A DNA stretch of 58,390 nt from Thermoplasmatales archaeon (GTDB taxonomy: Archaea > Thermoplasmatota > Thermoplasmata > Thermoplasmatales > GCA-001856825): NCBI GenBank assembly GCA_026127935.1, contig JAJSLL010000011.1:1-58390 (forward strand). The letters are read 5' to 3'. How positions within the stretch are numbered: position 1 is the stretch's first letter; the number at the start of each line of letters is the position of its first letter. A program made the translations under genes and the position numbers. Below are positions 25,603 through 32,833 of the stretch, one piece after another. A model generated the notes under the pieces. That model worked only from the letters and a program-made list of their open reading frames with translations, had not been told where the DNA came from and made no database searches.

Positions 25603-26040
25603 TCAACTCTTAACTCTTTCGAATCTAGCAGTAATTCTAGTCCTGAGTCCGCCCCTCGCATTGAATTCTCCAATGACCTCCATGAATTTCGGTGAACAAC
25701 TCCTCACCAGATCCTCGAGTATCTTGTTAACAGCATTCTCCTGGAATATACCGACATTTCTGTACCTGTGAAGATAAAGTTTGAGAGACTTCAATTCGAT
25801 TATCCTCTTGTCAGGAAGGTACTGTACCGTTATCTTTCCGAAGTCTGGCATTCCAGTCTTGGGGCAAATAGAAGTGAATTCATCTGTCTCTATTGTGATG
25901 TGGGATGAACTCTTGTTGTAAGGGAAAAGGACGGAATTTACCTTGCCTAGATCGAGTTTCTTGATCTCCTTCTGCAAGTTTTCGTATTCTGACACTCTGA
26001 CAGTATCGTGAACTCCTAAATCAAGATTCCTTGGGTACAC
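25603..26040 (-). CDS. QueF-family protein (preQ0 reductase or archaeosine-forming QueF-like)
   Basis: The 145-residue T-fold protein carries the thioimide-forming Cys59 and Asp66 in SICPKTGMPDFGKI and the segment ELKSLKLYLHRYRNVG (from residue 82), which matches the E-(S/L)-K-(S/A)-h-K motif of QueF reductases. Bacterial QueF reduces preQ0 to preQ1; in archaea the related QueF-like enzyme instead adds ammonia to preQ0 in tRNA to make archaeosine and is said to lack the NADPH motif. This sequence keeps the motif, so its reaction is open, though archaeosine synthesis is more likely given queC, queD and tgt in the same window. Confidence 0.87.
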   Translation of the reverse strand: MYPRNLDLGVHDTVRVSEYENLQKEIKKLDLGKVNSVLFPYNKSSSHITIETDEFTSICPKTGMPDFGKITVQYLPDKRIIELKSLKLYLHRYRNVGIFQENAVNKILEDLVRSCSPKFMEVIGEFNARGGLRTRITARFERVKS

Positions 26041-26108
26041 TTCATAATATCTACAAAATGAAATCGGGCTACCAAAACTATTTTTAAAACATATTGTTCA
26101 GCGAATCA

Positions 26109-27023
26109 ATGAAATCGACAGCAGTCCTGATCGCAGTCTTGATAGTAGTGGCAGGAATGGGACTGTATGTTTACTACACTAACGAAACCCACAAAAACAC
26201 ACCGTCGGGTTCACACGTCTACCTAGGTGCTATCTACAGCGGACCTGCAAAATATACGAACTACGTATCAGCCAGCGTGAACTTCAAGGACGGCCCTAAC
26301 CTCAAGAATGGCATCTATTATGTTGTCCTTTCAATATGGGACAGCAACAACAGCTACGACCAGTTGGGAATCACTTCTTACATGGGGAAATTCTACTCCA
26401 CGTATTCGTATACACAAACACTGAACGGAACGATAAAATATATTTTTCAGCCCCGCTGGAATCCGATCAGTCCGGGTGATCACAATATGTCTATGTACGT
26501 GGACAAAGGCAACATCCTCTTCAAGTTTGACAGTAACACTTTCACTGCTCAGACCGGTGGTGACAACTTTACCATGGAAACAAACCAGAAAATTGGTAAT
26601 CATTCATTTGCTGGCTTTACGATATATGAGGAGATATATGGTTTCAACAAGACCCTTCCGGGAATCTCATACAATTTCTCAAACGTTCAATATGGGACTA
26701 GCGGTTACCCGAGCGGATACGTAATGGACTGGATGCCCTTCTCACACAATCTCACTAGTGTTCCCTCGACGGTAGTATACATGAAGTATGCCAGTGTCAA
26801 CATATACAATACCGCACCCGTAACACTCAGGATTTCGGTTCAAAATCTCTTATCTACTGCTGTGTTAAAGATTTCTGACCTCAACGAAACGATACCTGGT
26901 AATGGACAGTATTCCTTCAACCTCCTTCCCGGAAATTACACTCTCTATCTGGTGTACCAGGGGGTATCCAAGTCCTACAACGTTTCCCTGAATTCAAGCA
27001 GAGATTACACTGTAACTGGATGA
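26109..27023 (+). CDS. Membrane-anchored extracellular protein, unknown function
   Basis: An N-terminal hydrophobic helix (residues about 4-22, TAVLIAVLIVVAGMGLYVYY) is followed by about 280 residues rich in Tyr, Asn, Ser, Thr and Gly with many N-x-S/T sites, so the protein is likely anchored at its N-terminus and glycosylated outside the cell. The last 80 residues (PVTLRISVQNLLSTAVLKI to LLPGNYTLYLVYQG) look like a small PEGA-type beta-sandwich. I use the ATG at 26109 rather than TTG 26094 because CTATTTTTAAAAC lies about 25 bases upstream. Confidence 0.7.
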   Translation: MKSTAVLIAVLIVVAGMGLYVYYTNETHKNTPSGSHVYLGAIYSGPAKYTNYVSASVNFKDGPNLKNGIYYVVLSIWDSNNSYDQLGITSYMGKFYSTYSYTQTLNGTIKYIFQPRWNPISPGDHNMSMYVDKGNILFKFDSNTFTAQTGGDNFTMETNQKIGNHSFAGFTIYEEIYGFNKTLPGISYNFSNVQYGTSGYPSGYVMDWMPFSHNLTSVPSTVVYMKYASVNIYNTAPVTLRISVQNLLSTAVLKISDLNETIPGNGQYSFNLLPGNYTLYLVYQGVSKSYNVSLNSSRDYTVTG

Positions 27024-27192
27024 TCTATTTTATGAATACCCCACTGAACACAAGAATCACACTGTGCAATCGCAAACATTAAAGAACACCTAGAAGAAGT
27101 CTTATTCATCTTCAGCTTCTAACGAACTTTCCACCACTTGCCTACCTGCAAGTAAATGAACTTCTTCTAACACGCTATCTAATCGCCTAAAC

Positions 27193-27202
27193 TTTTTATA
27201 TC
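27193..27202 (+). promoter_or_regulatory. Promoter of the ribosomal protein L7Ae cluster
   Basis: TTTTTATATC is a strong TATA box. It implies a transcript start near 27225 and a short leader ending in GGAGGT (27241-27246) ahead of the ATG at 27254, so this highly expressed operon, unlike many neighbours, uses a Shine-Dalgarno site. Confidence 0.65.
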
Positions 27203-27253
27203 CTACCAAACTAACCAAAGACCAATGACTGATAAAGTGAAGGAGGTAAGATA

Positions 27254-27622
27254 ATGGCAGAAACAACTTATGTAAGGTTCCAAACGCCAGACGAATTAAG
27301 AGCAAAGGCGATGCAGCTTGTGGAGGTCTCATCCGAAACAGGAAAGATAAAGAAGGGAACGAATGAGGTTACAAAGGTAGTGGAGAGAGGGGAAGCAAAA
27401 GTAGTCGTGATAGCAGAAGACATCACGCCCCCAGAAGTAATACTTCACATACCGCTCCTCTGTGAGGAAAAGGGGATACCCTATTTCTACGTTCAGAAGA
27501 AAGAGGACCTCGGGCAGAAAGTAAAGCTCAAGAGTTCCGCTGCTGTTGCAATCATCGAACCAGGAAATGGAAAGCAACTGTTGACAGAACTCATAGACAA
27601 GTTCAAGGAAATCAAGAAATAA
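27254..27622 (+). CDS. rpl7ae: Ribosomal protein L7Ae (K-turn binding)
   Basis: The 122-residue protein has the L7Ae signature GTNEVTKVVERGEAKVVVIAEDITPPEVILHIP followed in pieces by LLCEEKGIPYFYV and KLKSSAAVAIIEPG. It binds kink-turns in 23S rRNA, in box C/D and H/ACA guide RNAs and in RNase P. It would be the partner of the H/ACA RNA found about 1.7 kb upstream. First gene of the conserved archaeal L7Ae-S28e-L24e-Ndk-aIF5B cluster. Confidence 0.97.
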   Translation: MAETTYVRFQTPDELRAKAMQLVEVSSETGKIKKGTNEVTKVVERGEAKVVVIAEDITPPEVILHIPLLCEEKGIPYFYVQKKEDLGQKVKLKSSAAVAIIEPGNGKQLLTELIDKFKEIKK

Positions 27623-27635
27623 AGAGTGATGTGAA

Positions 27636-27848
27636 ATGCCAGAGAACGACGCCATTCCATGCGAAGTCGTGGAGCTTGTTGGTAGGACAGGAATGGCAGG
27701 AGAGGCGACCCAGGTCAAGATCAAGGTACTTGCAGGAGGAGACCAGGGAAGGGTTCTAACGAGAAACGTGATGGGCCCGGTCAGGATCGGAGACATCCTC
27801 ATGCTCAAGGAAACGGCAAGGGAAGCAAGGAAACTTTCGGTGAGGTGA
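27636..27848 (+). CDS. rps28e: Ribosomal protein S28e
   Basis: The 70-residue protein matches S28e: [20 protein letters not shown], then [22 protein letters not shown] in family form and an end with ETAREARKL. It belongs to the small subunit head near the mRNA exit. It lies 13 bases after L7Ae and overlaps the GTG start of L24e. Confidence 0.96.
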   Translation: MPENDAIPCEVVELVGRTGMAGEATQVKIKVLAGGDQGRVLTRNVMGPVRIGDILMLKETAREARKLSVR

Positions 27849-28144
27849 TTCTTACGGAAACAAGGTATTGTTCATTCTGCGGATCTAAAATAGAACTCGG
27901 AACAGGAAAGATGTACATCAAGAGAGATGGTTCAGTTCTCTATTTTGACAATATGAAATGCGAGAAGAATTTCCTCAAGCTTCGCAGAGAGCCAAGAAGG
28001 ATCAGATGGACGGAAGAGGGAAGAGAGGAAAAAGCACACAGGATCAAGTTCTCCAAGGAAACGGCTCCGAAGCCCAAAGCTCCTGCCGTTGAAGCGCCAA
28101 AGGAAGAAAAAGGGCAAGCCGTAGAACCTCCAAAAGAACGCTGA
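27845..28144 (+). CDS. rpl24e: Ribosomal protein L24e with a charged C-terminal tail
   Basis: The first 60 residues are a standard L24e zinc protein: [19 protein letters not shown] and [27 protein letters not shown] with the four Cys-type ligands. It starts at GTG 27845, overlapping the S28e stop. About 35 extra residues at the end (Lys, Pro, Ala, Glu repeats such as [16 protein letters not shown]) extend beyond typical archaeal L24e and look disordered. Confidence 0.94.
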   Translation: MILTETRYCSFCGSKIELGTGKMYIKRDGSVLYFDNMKCEKNFLKLRREPRRIRWTEEGREEKAHRIKFSKETAPKPKAPAVEAPKEEKGQAVEPPKER

Positions 28145-28156
28145 GGTGGAGATCTT

Positions 28157-28597
28157 TTGAGAACTCTTGTTTTGATTAAGCCGGATGGCGTGGTAAGATC
28201 TAGGGTTGGCGCAATAATTTCAAGGTTCGAGGACAAAGGACTCAAAGTAGTCGCAATGAAGCTGATGAAACTTGATAGAGCAAGTGCGGAGAGACACTAT
28301 GCGGTCCACAAAGGTAAACCGTTCTACGATTCACTGCTGAATTACATCACTTCGAACCCCATAGTTGCGATGGTGATAGAGGGAAACAACTGCATCGACA
28401 TTGTCAGGAAAATGATGGGGGCCACTAATGGAGCCAAGGCCGAACCCGGCACGATCAGGGGAGACTACTCAGTTGGAATAGATTTCAATCTGATACACGG
28501 AAGCGATTCAGAGGAATCTGCAAAGTACGAGATTCCTATATTCTTTGAAGATAGAGAAATATTAACTTACGAGAGGGCAGATAGAGATTGGCTGTGA
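28157..28597 (+). CDS. ndk: Nucleoside diphosphate kinase
   Basis: The 146-residue protein has RTLVLIKPDGVVRS at its start, HYAVHKGKPFYD in the middle and GTIRGDYSVGIDFNLIHGSDS, with the phosphohistidine in IHGSDS. It balances NTP pools by transferring the gamma phosphate. It starts at TTG 28157 with a GGTGGAGAT ribosome-binding stretch. Placement between L24e and aIF5B is the normal archaeal order. Confidence 0.96.
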   Translation: MRTLVLIKPDGVVRSRVGAIISRFEDKGLKVVAMKLMKLDRASAERHYAVHKGKPFYDSLLNYITSNPIVAMVIEGNNCIDIVRKMMGATNGAKAEPGTIRGDYSVGIDFNLIHGSDSEESAKYEIPIFFEDREILTYERADRDWL

Positions 28598-28603
28598 CAA
28601 GTT

Positions 28604-30334
28604 ATGTGGATAAGGCAACCAATTGTAGGGGTCCTTGGCCATGTTGACCACGGAAAGACTTCGCTTCTCGATAACATAAGAGGGGGCGTTGTTGCATCCA
28701 GGGAAGCTGGAGGAATAACCCAGCACATTGGAGCGACAGAAGTACCAATTCAGGAAATAGTAAGGATCTGCAGGGACATTTTGGGTGCAAGGAATTTCAA
28801 GATTCCGGGACTACTTTTCATTGATACGCCGGGACACGAGTCGTTCTCGAGCCTTAGAATAAGAGGAGGATCAATTGCTGACATCGCGGTTTTGGTCATA
28901 GACGTCAGGGAAGGCATAATGCCACAGACTAAGGAGTCCTTAGAAGTTCTAAAGAAGTTCAAGACACCGTTTGTAGTGGCGGCTAACAAAGTCGATTTGA
29001 TTGAGGGATTTTCAGGAATGAAGGGGGCCTTCATCCCATCGACTAAAAACATGGAACAGTCGAGGTTGGAAGAACTAGATAACAAAGTCTTTCAGCTATC
29101 GTCACAGCTTTATCGGGAGGGGTTCAGCGCAGACAGGTATGACAGGATTTCAGATTTCACAAGGAACATTGCAATTGTCCCATTATCTGCAAAGTCGGGT
29201 TACGGGATACCAGACCTGCTCATGATCCTTTCTGGCCTGGCCCAAACTTTCTTAGAAACACAATTACAGAATGAAGATGAAACAGCAGAGGGAACCATAC
29301 TGGAAGTCAGGGAAGAGAAGGGGATGGGGGAAGTTTCTGATGCGATTCTGTACAGCGGTATCTTGAAGAGAGGAGAGACCGTTCTTACCGGTACAGTAGA
29401 TGGAATACGAGCACTCAGAGTCAAGGGAATCTTCAAACCCAAACCGCTTGACGAAATAAGGGACCCTAGAGATCGATTCTTGCCAGTTTCAGAAGTGAAG
29501 GCTGCATCCGGGATAAGGATACTCTTCCAGGGAGAGGGGGGAATTATTCCAGGAAGTCCATTCAAGGAAGCGACCGGTGACCTCATCACACTCAAGAAAT
29601 CAATAGAAGAGGCCATAAAGGGGTCGTTCAAGCCCTCATCCGAGGGAATAGTAGCTAAGGCAGACACAGTTGGTGGTCTGGAAGCACTTGTCTATGAACT
29701 CGGTAGAATAAACGTGCCCATCAAGAAAGCAGAAGTTGGGCCCGTTTCGAAGAGGGACATAACTGAGGCAGCCACTAATAGTGTCCCGGAGAACAAGATC
29801 ATAATTGCATTCAACGTACCTGTTGAAGTCAAAGAATACTCGGAAGTCAAGGTCATAGAAAACAAAGTCATATACTCCATAAAGGACGACCTGATTAAGG
29901 CAAGGGAAGAGATCACTCAGAAGGAACTGGAGGAGAAGAGGAAGGCATTCACATTCCCGTGCAAGTTGCTCATTCTGGAAGGAAACGTTTTTAGGATATC
30001 CAAACCCGCAATCTTCGGAGTCAGGATACTCGGGGGAAAACTCAGGGTAAAAACCCAGCTGATGAAGATCGACGGCAACAACGTCGGCCCAGTCAAGAGC
30101 ATCAGGACTGGAGAACAATCTCTTCAGGAGGCAAACCAAGGTGATGAAGTCGCGATTGCAATGGACGGTATAACGATTGGAAGGCAGCTGAAGGAAGGGG
30201 ACGTTCTGTACTCGGACATCAACGAACGAGATTTCAGGATTCTTAAGGACGAAAATCTGAACACTGACGAAGGGATGATAATGGATGACATAAAGAACCT
30301 ACGAAGAAAGACGAGTCCATTCTGGGGAAGCTAA
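28604..30334 (+). CDS. infB: Translation initiation factor aIF5B (IF2-like GTPase)
   Basis: The 576-residue protein has GTPase motifs G1 VLGHVDHGKTSLLD (about residues 8-21), G3 DTPGHESF and G4 ANKVDLIEG, followed by the beta-barrel domain II and the long C-terminal domains (KPAIFGVRILGGKLRVKTQL and VAIAMDGITIGRQLKEGD). It promotes subunit joining during translation initiation. It begins six bases after ndk and closes the cluster. Length is near the usual archaeal size of 590 or so residues, and no intein is present. Confidence 0.96.
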   Translation: MWIRQPIVGVLGHVDHGKTSLLDNIRGGVVASREAGGITQHIGATEVPIQEIVRICRDILGARNFKIPGLLFIDTPGHESFSSLRIRGGSIADIAVLVIDVREGIMPQTKESLEVLKKFKTPFVVAANKVDLIEGFSGMKGAFIPSTKNMEQSRLEELDNKVFQLSSQLYREGFSADRYDRISDFTRNIAIVPLSAKSGYGIPDLLMILSGLAQTFLETQLQNEDETAEGTILEVREEKGMGEVSDAILYSGILKRGETVLTGTVDGIRALRVKGIFKPKPLDEIRDPRDRFLPVSEVKAASGIRILFQGEGGIIPGSPFKEATGDLITLKKSIEEAIKGSFKPSSEGIVAKADTVGGLEALVYELGRINVPIKKAEVGPVSKRDITEAATNSVPENKIIIAFNVPVEVKEYSEVKVIENKVIYSIKDDLIKAREEITQKELEEKRKAFTFPCKLLILEGNVFRISKPAIFGVRILGGKLRVKTQLMKIDGNNVGPVKSIRTGEQSLQEANQGDEVAIAMDGITIGRQLKEGDVLYSDINERDFRILKDENLNTDEGMIMDDIKNLRRKTSPFWGS

Positions 30335-30381
30335 GAGCCTAATCGACAGTCTTTTTATGCCTGAATGAATACCCATCCCTC

Positions 30382-30555
30382 ATGGAAGTAAATGCACTCG
30401 AGTTCTGTACATCTTGTGGTACTGGTCTTCAGGAAAGGGGAGCAACAACGTTCAAATGCCCCGCATGTGGTCAGGAAACTATCAGCAGATGCAACAACTG
30501 TAGGGAACTTTCTGTTCAGTATGTTTGCCCTAAATGTGGATTTAGGGGGCCATAA
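30382..30555 (+). CDS. Zinc-ribbon micro-protein (DUF1610/HVO_2753 type)
   Basis: Reading from ATG 30382 gives a 57-residue protein with four Cys pairs: FCTSCG, KCPACG, RCNNC and VCPKCGFRGP. This is the small archaeal two-zinc-finger family that characteristically lies directly before the aEF-1beta gene, as here, with a gap of two bases. Its job is not known; a nucleic acid or ribosome role is inferred from neighbours. Confidence 0.85.
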   Translation: MEVNALEFCTSCGTGLQERGATTFKCPACGQETISRCNNCRELSVQYVCPKCGFRGP

Positions 30556-30557
30556 GG

Positions 30558-30827
30558 TTGGGCAAGGTAGCCGTATCATTCAAAGTAATGCCATTAGATG
30601 AAAACAAAGACCTTGTAGCAATTGAGAAGGATTTGAAGAGTGACCTTTCCAAGAATTATGTGCTCGGGAACAGTAGGATCGAAGAGCTTGCATTTGGAAT
30701 AAAAGTACTGAAGCTCATAGTCATAATGAGCGATGAGGGCGGACTCGTTGAAGATGTCGAACAGAAGATACGATCCTTCCAAGATGTTGGCGAAGTTGAA
30801 GTGGAAGAAGTCTCACTAATTTCTTAG
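30558..30827 (+). CDS. ef1b: Translation elongation factor aEF-1 beta
   Basis: The 89-residue protein matches archaeal EF-1beta: VAVSFKVMPLDENKDL, VEELAFGIKVLKLIVIM-like core and VEQKIRSFQDVGEVEVEEVS. It is the GDP/GTP exchange factor of EF-1alpha. It starts at TTG 30558, two bases after the zinc-ribbon gene stop, so the pair is one transcript. Confidence 0.94.
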   Translation: MGKVAVSFKVMPLDENKDLVAIEKDLKSDLSKNYVLGNSRIEELAFGIKVLKLIVIMSDEGGLVEDVEQKIRSFQDVGEVEVEEVSLIS

Positions 30828-30886
30828 AAGATTCCACGACTTCTTTTTATATTGGGATTTCTACTATATGTCTGTGGAAAAGGCAG

Positions 30887-31834
30887 ATGGCTGTAGATAA
30901 AAGCACGACCCGGAGTGTGGTTGTAAGGGCACTTATGGGAGACTTGCTCATTGCAGTCACAAAATACATAGCTGCCATATTCAGCGGAAGTGCTGCGATT
31001 CTAGCAGAAGCAATACACTCCTCGTCCGACACCGTCAACCAGTTTCTCCTCCTTCTTGGCTACAATCTCAGCACAGAGAAAGATTCCTCAAAGTTCCCCT
31101 TCGGAAGGGGAAGGGAACAATTCTTCTGGTCGTTCGTAGTTGCAATCCTTGTATTCGGAATTTCTGGGGTCCTGACCTTTGCAGAAGGGATCATTAAGTT
31201 AACTTCCACCTACACGATCAGGGATCCGCTATTTGCATATGCAGCCCTCGCATTCTCATTTGCAGTGGATGGCTATGTTCTAGTCATATCGTCACGTTTC
31301 TTCATATCCAGGTTACGCAAACAGGGATACCGTGATCTGCTGTCTTTCATCAGAGACTTCAGGGACCCAGTCCTGATGACCGCACTGGTAGAAGATACGG
31401 CTGCGCTGGCGGGAGTAGTCACAGCATTCTTGGGCATTAGTCTCTCACTGGTAACAAGAAACAATGTATTCGACGCATCGTCATCGATAGTGATAGGTTT
31501 GATCATGATGACGTCTGGAATATACCTCTCCAAAAAGAGCAAGGATCTATTGATAGGCCAGGGTATTTCTTCTGCAGACCAGAAAAGGATTGAAGTGATT
31601 TTGAATATGAACACCTCTGTAAACAAAGTTCTGGACGTCAAGACAATCTATCAGAGTCCTGAAAGAGTCCTTCTTGCGATGGACCTTAACTTCAAGGATG
31701 GATTGAGTACGGGACAGATAGAAAAGGCTATTGACGAGATCGAGCAATCCATCAAGTCTACGTTTCCATATATAGAGAGAATATATGTGGAAGCAGAGGA
31801 AAGGCAGACGGATTCTAAGACGACGAATGCCTAG
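30887..31834 (+). CDS. Cation diffusion facilitator (CDF) metal efflux protein
   Basis: The 315-residue protein has six predicted membrane helices and the CDF metal-site motif in LAEAIHSSSDTVNQFLLLLG (H-x3-D), then KFPFGRGREQFFWSFV. The C-terminal 80 residues form the cytoplasmic ferredoxin-like dimer domain. It exports divalent metals such as Zn, Mn or Fe in exchange for protons. The ATG at 30887 follows a TATA-like TTTTTATATT (30843-30852). Confidence 0.9.
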   Translation: MAVDKSTTRSVVVRALMGDLLIAVTKYIAAIFSGSAAILAEAIHSSSDTVNQFLLLLGYNLSTEKDSSKFPFGRGREQFFWSFVVAILVFGISGVLTFAEGIIKLTSTYTIRDPLFAYAALAFSFAVDGYVLVISSRFFISRLRKQGYRDLLSFIRDFRDPVLMTALVEDTAALAGVVTAFLGISLSLVTRNNVFDASSSIVIGLIMMTSGIYLSKKSKDLLIGQGISSADQKRIEVILNMNTSVNKVLDVKTIYQSPERVLLAMDLNFKDGLSTGQIEKAIDEIEQSIKSTFPYIERIYVEAEERQTDSKTTNA

Positions 31835-32676
31835 ATACCCAGGTCTCTGAGTTTCTTGATCCTCGTATCTATTGGAGGATGTGTGGAGAAGAGTTTCTTG
31901 ACCCTCGCATTACCGAGTGGGTTTACTATGAACATGCTTGTAGTTGCTGGATTTGCATTTCGAAGTGGTTTGCTGGAGTTCCAAGACTCCAGCTTCATCA
32001 ATGCACTTATCAGACCTTCCGATGAGTTGTTGACTTTGGCACCGTGTTCGTCCGCGTAGAGCTCCCTCTGTCTCGAGATCGCTAGTTGAAGCATCATCGC
32101 TCCCACTGCTGCAATTATCAGTACCCCAAGCACAATTATGTCCTGTCCTCCCTTTCGCCCACCGAACAAGGCATTGAAACCGAAAACCCTCGCGCCTATC
32201 ATCAGTGCAGAAGCTACCGTAGCGGCAACTGTCACAACGAGGATATCGTTGTGCTTGATGTGTCCAAGTTCGTGTCCTATGACTCCTCTCAGCTCTCTCT
32301 CGTTCAGCATATTTAGAATTGCCCTGGTGAAGACTACGTATGCCTTCTTCTTGCTCCTACCTGTAGCAAATGCATTAGGTACTGGAAGATTCGCAATAGC
32401 GATCTTCGGGAAAGGGATGTTGGCATTCTGAGCAACATCCCTCACCATTGCGAACAATCTCGGATCGTCTTTTTCGTCGATCTCCTTGGCGTGATAACTC
32501 CACATCACTATCCTGTATGAGAAAAAGTAAGAAATAAGATTCATGACAGCAGCGAAAGCAACGAATAGGATCAACCATTCCAAGGCATTACCAACCAGAT
32601 AACCTATCACGAGTCCAGCCACAGAGAATATGAGGAACAGAAACACGAATGCTATTACCAATCTAAATCTACTCAC
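31831..32676 (-). CDS. htpX: HtpX-like M48 metalloprotease
   Basis: The protein has two N-terminal membrane helices, a zinc-binding HELGHIKHND (HExxH), two more hydrophobic segments, and the third ligand region QRELYADEHGAK, all as in HtpX, which degrades misfolded membrane proteins. The frame runs on to 32766, but I prefer the GTG at 32676: ATTAAATT lies about 27 bases upstream and the protein then begins MSRFRLVIAF, as in homologues of about 280 residues. The extra 30 residues upstream are Ile/Asn/Tyr-rich and unlike the family. Confidence 0.9.
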   Translation of the reverse strand: MSRFRLVIAFVFLFLIFSVAGLVIGYLVGNALEWLILFVAFAAVMNLISYFFSYRIVMWSYHAKEIDEKDDPRLFAMVRDVAQNANIPFPKIAIANLPVPNAFATGRSKKKAYVVFTRAILNMLNERELRGVIGHELGHIKHNDILVVTVAATVASALMIGARVFGFNALFGGRKGGQDIIVLGVLIIAAVGAMMLQLAISRQRELYADEHGAKVNNSSEGLISALMKLESWNSSKPLRNANPATTSMFIVNPLGNARVKKLFSTHPPIDTRIKKLRDLGI

Positions 32677-32833
32677 GATGTGGGGCAGGACAACCTTGAA
32701 TTTAATTGTTATCGATATATTGTTAAAATAATAAATAAAATTCATTAAATAATAATTTCCCAGCAAGGATAAATCATAACAACTGTTTAATAGTAATTGT
32801 AATTACCTGCTATCTTTAGGGGGTAATACCAAG

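Noticed and set aside
27100-27135. Box C/D-like words GATGA and CTGA on the minus strand upstream of L7Ae
   Set aside because: Order and spacing of the boxes are wrong for a C/D guide RNA and no terminal stem forms.
29636-30139. Minus-strand frame of 167 codons inside aIF5B
   Set aside because: Antisense shadow of a well-conserved translation factor.
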